Assembly (NCBI GenBank): GCA_963773745.1 | Contig: CAVZCL010000004.1 | Coordinates: 281,739-345,738, forward strand | Direction of reading: 5' to 3' | DNA: 64,000 bases | DNA from: UBA5069 sp963773745 | GTDB taxonomy: Bacteria > Chloroflexota > Anaerolineae > Caldilineales > Caldilineaceae | Shown: positions 59,178 through 64,000 of the stretch, in pieces | How positions within the stretch are numbered: the stretch's first letter is position 1 | Layout: each line of letters starts with the position of its first letter | Notes under the pieces: model-generated | The model's database searches: none | What the model saw: the letters and a program-made list of their open reading frames with translations, nothing else | Told to the model about the DNA's origin: nothing | Position numbers and translations under genes: made by a program

Positions 59178-60198
59178 TGTGGCTTTCACTCACCACTGCA
59201 TCCACCGGCGCGCGCCTGCCCCGCATCCACAGAATGCCGCCCGGGATGCTCACAATATAGCCCAGCGCCTGCTGCAGAATGCCCACGGCGAGGCCCAGCG
59301 AGCCGCTCGCGCCCACAAGCAGGAAGGTCGCGTAGAAGGCGCCCTGGCGCACGCCCAGGCCGCCCGGCGCCAAGGGCAGCGCAAGCGCTACGAAGACGAT
59401 GATCGGGTTGACGACAAGCACCTCGAGCAGCGAAATGCCACCCGGCTCGAGCGCACGTGCAATCAGCCAGATGTTGAGGCTGGTGAGCAGCACAATCGCC
59501 ACGCTGCCCAGCGCCACCCACAGCAGCGCGCACGTGTGGCCACGGTAGGCGTCAAAGGCACGCGCCCCTTTCTGCCAAACAGGCACTGTGCGCGCCTGCA
59601 GCGGCAAACGCGCCAGCAGCCGCTCCACCTGCGCCTTGAGACGGCGGCTGAGCAGCATGAGCACGACGGCCAGCAAACCAAGGCTCACAAGGGCGCTGCC
59701 GATGGCAATCAGCCGCAGCGAGAGAAGCTGTTCGGGCGCAAAGGGCACGTGGTTGGGCCGCCCCCACAGAAGCATTGCCGAGGTAGCTACTGCGGCAAAG
59801 ACCATGAAGACGAGCAGCCCGATGAAGCGGTCGATGACAACGCTGGCCGCGGCATCTGCTGTGCGTTTGGTGTCGGCGGCCACGGCATAGCCGCGCGCCA
59901 CATCGCCGCCGACCTGCGCGGGCAGAAAGTTGTTGAAGAACTCGGCCTGCCACTGGTAGGAGAGCAGCCGCCCCATGGGCACACGAATGCCCACGGCGCG
60001 CAGCAGCACGCCCCACTTGACGCCGCTGAGCGCCACCGCGCCGCTGTAGCATATGCCGCCCAGCAGCATGAGCCACTTGTTGGCGCCCGCTATCTGCCCC
60101 CACAATTCGGCCGGATTCTCCAGACGCGTAAAGAGGAACGCAATCAGCGCGATGCCGACTGCGAACTTGAGGAAATCAAGCAGGCGTTTGCGCGTCAT
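59173..60198 (-). CDS. LPG-synthase-like membrane protein (UPF0104)
   Basis: A 341-residue protein with about eight membrane segments, related to the transmembrane half of lysylphosphatidylglycerol synthase MprF and the glycosyltransferase-associated flippase family. Visible: FLKFAVGIALIAFLF at the start, WQAEFFNNFLPAQVGGDVAR (family motif), ASVVIDRFIGLLVFMVFAAV, and ALPLAPGGLGVRQGAFYATF near the end. It lies downstream of the GT2 gene on the same strand. Confidence 0.88.
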   Translation of the reverse strand: MTRKRLLDFLKFAVGIALIAFLFTRLENPAELWGQIAGANKWLMLLGGICYSGAVALSGVKWGVLLRAVGIRVPMGRLLSYQWQAEFFNNFLPAQVGGDVARGYAVAADTKRTADAAASVVIDRFIGLLVFMVFAAVATSAMLLWGRPNHVPFAPEQLLSLRLIAIGSALVSLGLLAVVLMLLSRRLKAQVERLLARLPLQARTVPVWQKGARAFDAYRGHTCALLWVALGSVAIVLLTSLNIWLIARALEPGGISLLEVLVVNPIIVFVALALPLAPGGLGVRQGAFYATFLLVGASGSLGLAVGILQQALGYIVSIPGGILWMRGRRAPVDAVVSESHN

Positions 60199-60346
60199 AG
60201 GGCGAGGGAACGGAGAGCGGGGAACGGGAAACCGTGGTCATCAGCGAAAGCTGTGTGCAGAGGCACTGGGAATAAGCCTGGCGCGCCCATGCACGCACGT
60301 AGTCCGCGTACGCCTCCCGCTGCCTGTTCGCTGTACCATCGCACTA

Positions 60347-61324
60347 TCAAACCTTGCGCTCCGAATTCGTGTGGGAGTGCATGGCGAAGGAGTCGGCGCT
60401 GCCGTTGCTGGATGCGCGCACGTCGGATACATTCTGTTTCTGCGTCCAGGCCATGTCCCACACCACGTGGCGGTCGCGCTTGATGGCGAAATCGTACCAG
60501 CCCATGATGCGGCTGTAGCCCTCAATGAAGGCGAGCAGCCCCAGCACCCACACCAGTTGCACAATGCCCCAGAACTCCTTGAAGGCCACGCACGCCACAC
60601 GACGGTTCTGGATGCTGCTGACGGCGTACCCATACTTGTGCTTGAGGTAGAGATGGCCGGCGTGGTTGCGCCGGCGCTGGCGAATGAAGTCGGAGACACT
60701 CTCGGGCCCTGTGTTGTAGACAACCGCATCGGGCGCATACTTGACCTGCATGCCGTTGCGCACGACGAGCGCCTCGACAAAGGCTTCGTCCATGGCCACG
60801 TCGTGGGGAATGCGCTCGAAGACCTTGCGGAAGGCAATCATCTCGCCCAGGCGGGGAATGGTGAGACAGAGTTCGTGCTCCATGCGCAGGCGCAGGTGGC
60901 TGAGGAGGCCCACAATGTGGTCGGGCGTGTTGACGGCCACCTTCTGCGCGCCCACCATGCCCACGGTGGGGTCGTCAAACATGCGCACCAGGTGCTCCAC
61001 GGCGTACTCATGAGGGAGCGTGTCGCCGCTCTCGAGCACGCAGATGTCGTGCTGCGATGCGGCGAGGAAGATGTTGACGGCGCTGGTCTTGCCCTCGCGG
61101 CGCGCCTGCTCGATGAGCTTGACGCGCACGTCGCGCGCCATGAACTCGCGCACAATCGGCACGGTGCGGTCGGTGCAGGCGCTGGCGACGACGATGATCT
61201 CGCCAATCTCCACACGGTGAAGATGCTGGTCGAGGAGTGCGGCCAGTAACGGGCCAATGTTTTCTTCTTCGTTATAGGCCGTAACGCCCACGCTGCAGAT
61301 GAGCGGGCTGGTCGGTTGGGGCAT
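60347..61324 (-). CDS. Family 2 glycosyltransferase, membrane-anchored
   Basis: A 325-residue GT2. It has SVGVTAYNEEENIGPLLAAL, then EIIVVASACTDRTVPIV, VLESGDTLPHEYAVEHLVRM with the DXD-like GDT, and FIRQRRRNHAGHLYLKHKYG (QXXRW-like). Hydrophobic segments lie near the C-terminus (FWGIVQLVWVLGLLAFIEGY). Unknown acceptor. It is intact, unlike the other GT genes. Confidence 0.88.
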   Translation of the reverse strand: MPQPTSPLICSVGVTAYNEEENIGPLLAALLDQHLHRVEIGEIIVVASACTDRTVPIVREFMARDVRVKLIEQARREGKTSAVNIFLAASQHDICVLESGDTLPHEYAVEHLVRMFDDPTVGMVGAQKVAVNTPDHIVGLLSHLRLRMEHELCLTIPRLGEMIAFRKVFERIPHDVAMDEAFVEALVVRNGMQVKYAPDAVVYNTGPESVSDFIRQRRRNHAGHLYLKHKYGYAVSSIQNRRVACVAFKEFWGIVQLVWVLGLLAFIEGYSRIMGWYDFAIKRDRHVVWDMAWTQKQNVSDVRASSNGSADSFAMHSHTNSERKV

Positions 61325-61332
61325 GCAAGGTC

Positions 61333-61437
61333 CTTAAGGAATGGGGTGTCGGGTGTTGGGTGTGAGGTGTTGGGGGTGGGGTGTCGGGAAAGGCGCATGC
61401 GCCGTTTCTCGACACCCTATACGCCACACCCCACACC
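61333..61437. repeat. Imperfect GT-rich/CA-rich inverted repeat
   Basis: GGGTGTTGGGTGTGAGG and GGGGTGGGGTGTCGGG on the left with GACACCCTATACGCCACACC and CACACCCTAG on the right. The mutS2 gene ends at its right edge (61438). Confidence 0.6.
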
Positions 61438-63925
61438 CTAGCTTGTCACCAGCTTCACCACGGTCACGCCGTCGCCGCCTTCGTTGCCTTCGCCGGCGCG
61501 GCTGGAGGCGACAATGGGGTGGGCTGCGAGGGCGTCGCGCACGGCGCTGCGCATAGCGCCGGTGCCGCGCCCGTGGATAATGCGCACAAAGGGCAGGCGG
61601 GCACGCGCCGCCTGATTCAGGTAGCGTTCCAGACGGTCCAGCCCTTCGTCAACGCGTACGCCGCGCAGGTCGAGCTCCATGCCCGGGCTTTCGGCGGCGA
61701 TGCTGCTGGCCTGCAGTGTAACACGGGCGGGCGTATCGTCACGCGTGGCCTTCTGGCGCAGTTCGAGGCGCTTGACGGGCAGGCGCAGGCGAAAACTGCC
61801 CAATTGCACGTCGGCCTCCCCCTCACGCTCGTAGATGGCGAGCACGTCGCCCCCGGCCTGCAGGCTGGGCACAAAGACACGGTCGCCCACCTCAATCGCA
61901 CCCATGATGCGCTCTTCGGCGGGGCCGGGCATGACGACGCGGCGCTCGATTTGGCTCTCCTGGCGGCTGCGCCGGTTGAGTTCCTGCTGCGCACGGTTGA
62001 GGAATTCATCGTGCGTGGGCGTGGCTGTGCTGCCTGCGCCCCCCGTGCCCCCCGTGCCGCCGAAGGGATTGGTGCGCAGGGTGCGCCGCATTTGGTCGAG
62101 CTCGGCGCGCAATTCGGCCACCTCGGCCTCCATTACGCCGCGCGCCTCGGCAATCACCGTGCGGCGCGCCTCCTCAATCGAGGCAAGCTGATAGCGCAGG
62201 TCGCTCTCCAGCAACTGTGATTGGCGCTCGCGCGCCTTGGCACGCTCGGCGGCAGTAAGCGCCTCCATCTTGGCGCGCTTGATGTCGGCGAGCAGCTGGT
62301 CGGCCTCGATCTGATCGGGGCGCACCATGGCCTCGGCGCGGTCCACAATCACGGGGTTGAGGCCGAGGCGGCGCGCAATTGTCAGCGCGTTGGAGCGGCC
62401 GGGCAGGCCAATGCTCAGCTCGTAGGTAGGGCTGAGCGTCTCGACGTCGAATTCGACGGAGGCATTTGTTACGCCGGGCGTGTTGTGGGCGTAGAGCTTG
62501 AGATCGCTGTAGTGGGTGGTGGCAAAGGTGGTGATGCCGCGGTCGCGCAGGTTTTCCAGCAGCGCAATCGCCAGCGCCGAGCCCTCGTCGGGGTCGGTGC
62601 CGGCGCCCAACTCGTCGAGCAGCACGAGCGTGTGCGGGTCGGCCTCATCCAGCAGCTCGATGATGTTGGTGAGGTGGCTGGAGAAGGTGCTCAGGCTCTG
62701 CTCAATCGACTGCTCGTCGCCGATGTCGGCGTAGATGCCCTCGAAGACGCTCAGCTTGCAGCCCGGGTCGGCAGGGAGCAGCAGCCCTGACTGCGCCATG
62801 AGCGCAAGCAGCCCCACCGTTTTGAGCGCGACCGTCTTGCCGCCCGTGTTGGGGCCGGTGACGACGACGATGAAGGTCTCGTCATCGAGATAGATGTCGA
62901 CGGGGACGACGGTTGTGGGGTCGAGCAGGGGGTGGCGGGCGCGGCGCAGATCGAGCACGGCGCCCGGGTGAAAGACAGGCTCGACCGCGCCGTTGGTCTG
63001 CCCCTCACGCGGGGCGAGCGGCTGCTTGACGGTGCGGAAGCTGACGACTTCGGGCAGGGTGCAGTCGGTGTCGAGCGCATAGCGGGCGCGCGCGAAGACG
63101 AAATCGAGCTCGGCCAGAATCTCGGCGTTGCGGCGGATGTACTCGGCTTCGTCGGCCACCAGCTCGGTCAGCTCGGTGAGGATGCGCCGCACTTCGCGCT
63201 CTTCCTCAAGCTCCCACTCGCGCACGGCGTTGTTCTGCTGCACCACCTTGATCGGCTCGATGAAGAGGGTGGCGCCGCTGGCCGACTGATCATGCACGAT
63301 GCCTTCAATGGTGCCCTTGTACTCGGCGCGCACGGGGATGACGTAGCGCCCCTGCCGCTGGGTAACGAGCGTGTCCTGCAGGTAGGGCTTGAGGTCGGGG
63401 TTGTGGACAAGGCGCTCGAGGGTGCTGAGGAGGCGCTCCTGGGCGGCACGCAACTCGCCGCGCACCTGCTGCAGCTTGGAGCTGGCGCTGTCGACGACGT
63501 CGCCCCGCTCGCTGATGCAGCGCCCTATCTGGTTGATGACCTCGTCGCACGGCTCGATGTTCCAGGCCAGCTCGGCCAGGCTGGGGAAGCTGCTCTCAAG
63601 GCGCACAAGCAGCGTGCGCAACTGGCGGGCGCGCTGCAGCGTCTGGCGAATCTCCAGCAGCTCGGGCGCAAAGAGGAGGGCGCCGGCGCGTGGCCTTGTC
63701 GGCCGCGGCGCGCACGTCGCGCACGCCGCCAAAGGAGATTTCGTCCTTCTGCTCGAGCAGGCGCACGGCCTCGGCGGTTTGGGCCAGCCGCTGGCGCACG
63801 GTGTCGAGGTCATCGGAGGGGAGGAGGGCGCGGGCCAACTCCTGCCCGCCCGAGAATGCGCAGCGCGTGGCCACTTTCTCGAGGATTTTGCTGTATTCAA
63901 GGACGTGCAGCGTGCGTGGATTCAT
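61438..63925 (-). CDS. mutS2: MutS2 endonuclease, one frameshift
   Basis: ATG 63925 (MNPRTLHVLEYSKILEKVAT) is in one frame; a GG at 63692-63693 (one extra base) shifts it to the main frame. The family signals: VTGPNTGGKTVALKTVGLLA (Walker A), LVLLDELGAGTDPDEGSALA (Walker B), FATTHYSDLKLYAHN. A coiled-coil region follows, then the Smr nuclease domain MELDLRGVRVDEGLDRLERY with VRIIHGRGTGAMRSAV. About 829 residues. Suppresses homologous recombination or rescues stalled ribosomes in other bacteria. Confidence 0.93.
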
Positions 63926-64000
63926 GGCTCCCCAACAAGGGCGCCGCGTCGGAGTGCGGCACCCTTGCAGAGCCAAAAGTGTATCACATGGGGATGGGGA

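Overview
The window is GC-rich bacterial chromosome. Codon use, many lipoproteins with Ala/Pro-rich linkers, a tmk-darA pair, a Ycf45-type R3H ATPase, DUF5107 and GIN-domain lipoproteins, and many intergenic hairpin repeats suggest a member of the Chloroflexota, perhaps Anaerolineae or Caldilineae. That placement is inference; there is no rRNA or tRNA in the window to confirm it. I saw no CRISPR array.

Layout. 1-10.5 kb: the 3' end of endonuclease IV, a broken secreted lipoprotein, radical SAM, SnoaL-like, YbaK-like and class II aldolase-like genes, a PQQ-type sugar dehydrogenase, and an FtsK/SpoIIIE-type ATPase whose promoter carries an SOS (LexA-type) box between -35 and -10. These are followed by a small molybdopterin-oxidoreductase and clpS. 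10.5-25.9 kb: secreted or membrane proteins (DUF5107, TPR/TolB-like propeller, YetF-like DUF421 with partner, GIN domain, PspC, SH3), a GNAT-like protein, the R3H ATPase, thymidylate kinase with the c-di-AMP receptor DarA, and flavin-dependent oxidoreductases. 26-34.7 kb: a polysaccharide-type cluster (sugar epimerase, Wzx-like flippase, two methyltransferases, two tandem family 2 and two family 4 glycosyltransferases), ended by an intact IS982-family element with terminal repeats and a target duplication. 35.7-43.4 kb: sugar kinase and GatZ-like operon, DinB-like protein, MoxR ATPase with VWA protein, M20 peptidase. 43.4-56.3 kb: a 13-kb oligopeptide-uptake (Opp/Dpp) region with two ATPase pairs, one complete permease pair, two truncated permease remnants and two solute-binding lipoproteins, one of which looks circularly permuted. 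56.5-64 kb: sugar isomerase fold protein, a broken zinc-ribbon membrane protein, an LPG-synthase-like membrane protein, a glycosyltransferase, and mutS2.

Two features affect the whole window. First, at least 16 genes, including housekeeping ones (nfo, tmk, mutS2), carry single-base frameshifts, often in short homopolymers. This looks like sequencing error rather than mass gene decay, so most of these genes are probably intact in the organism. Second, the intergenic spaces hold at least four families of long hairpin repeats (CGCAAAGG type, ACAGATT type, ATTGACGATTG type, and GTAGCGGCGG REP-like type). In two places separated arms of such hairpins bracket a single gene.
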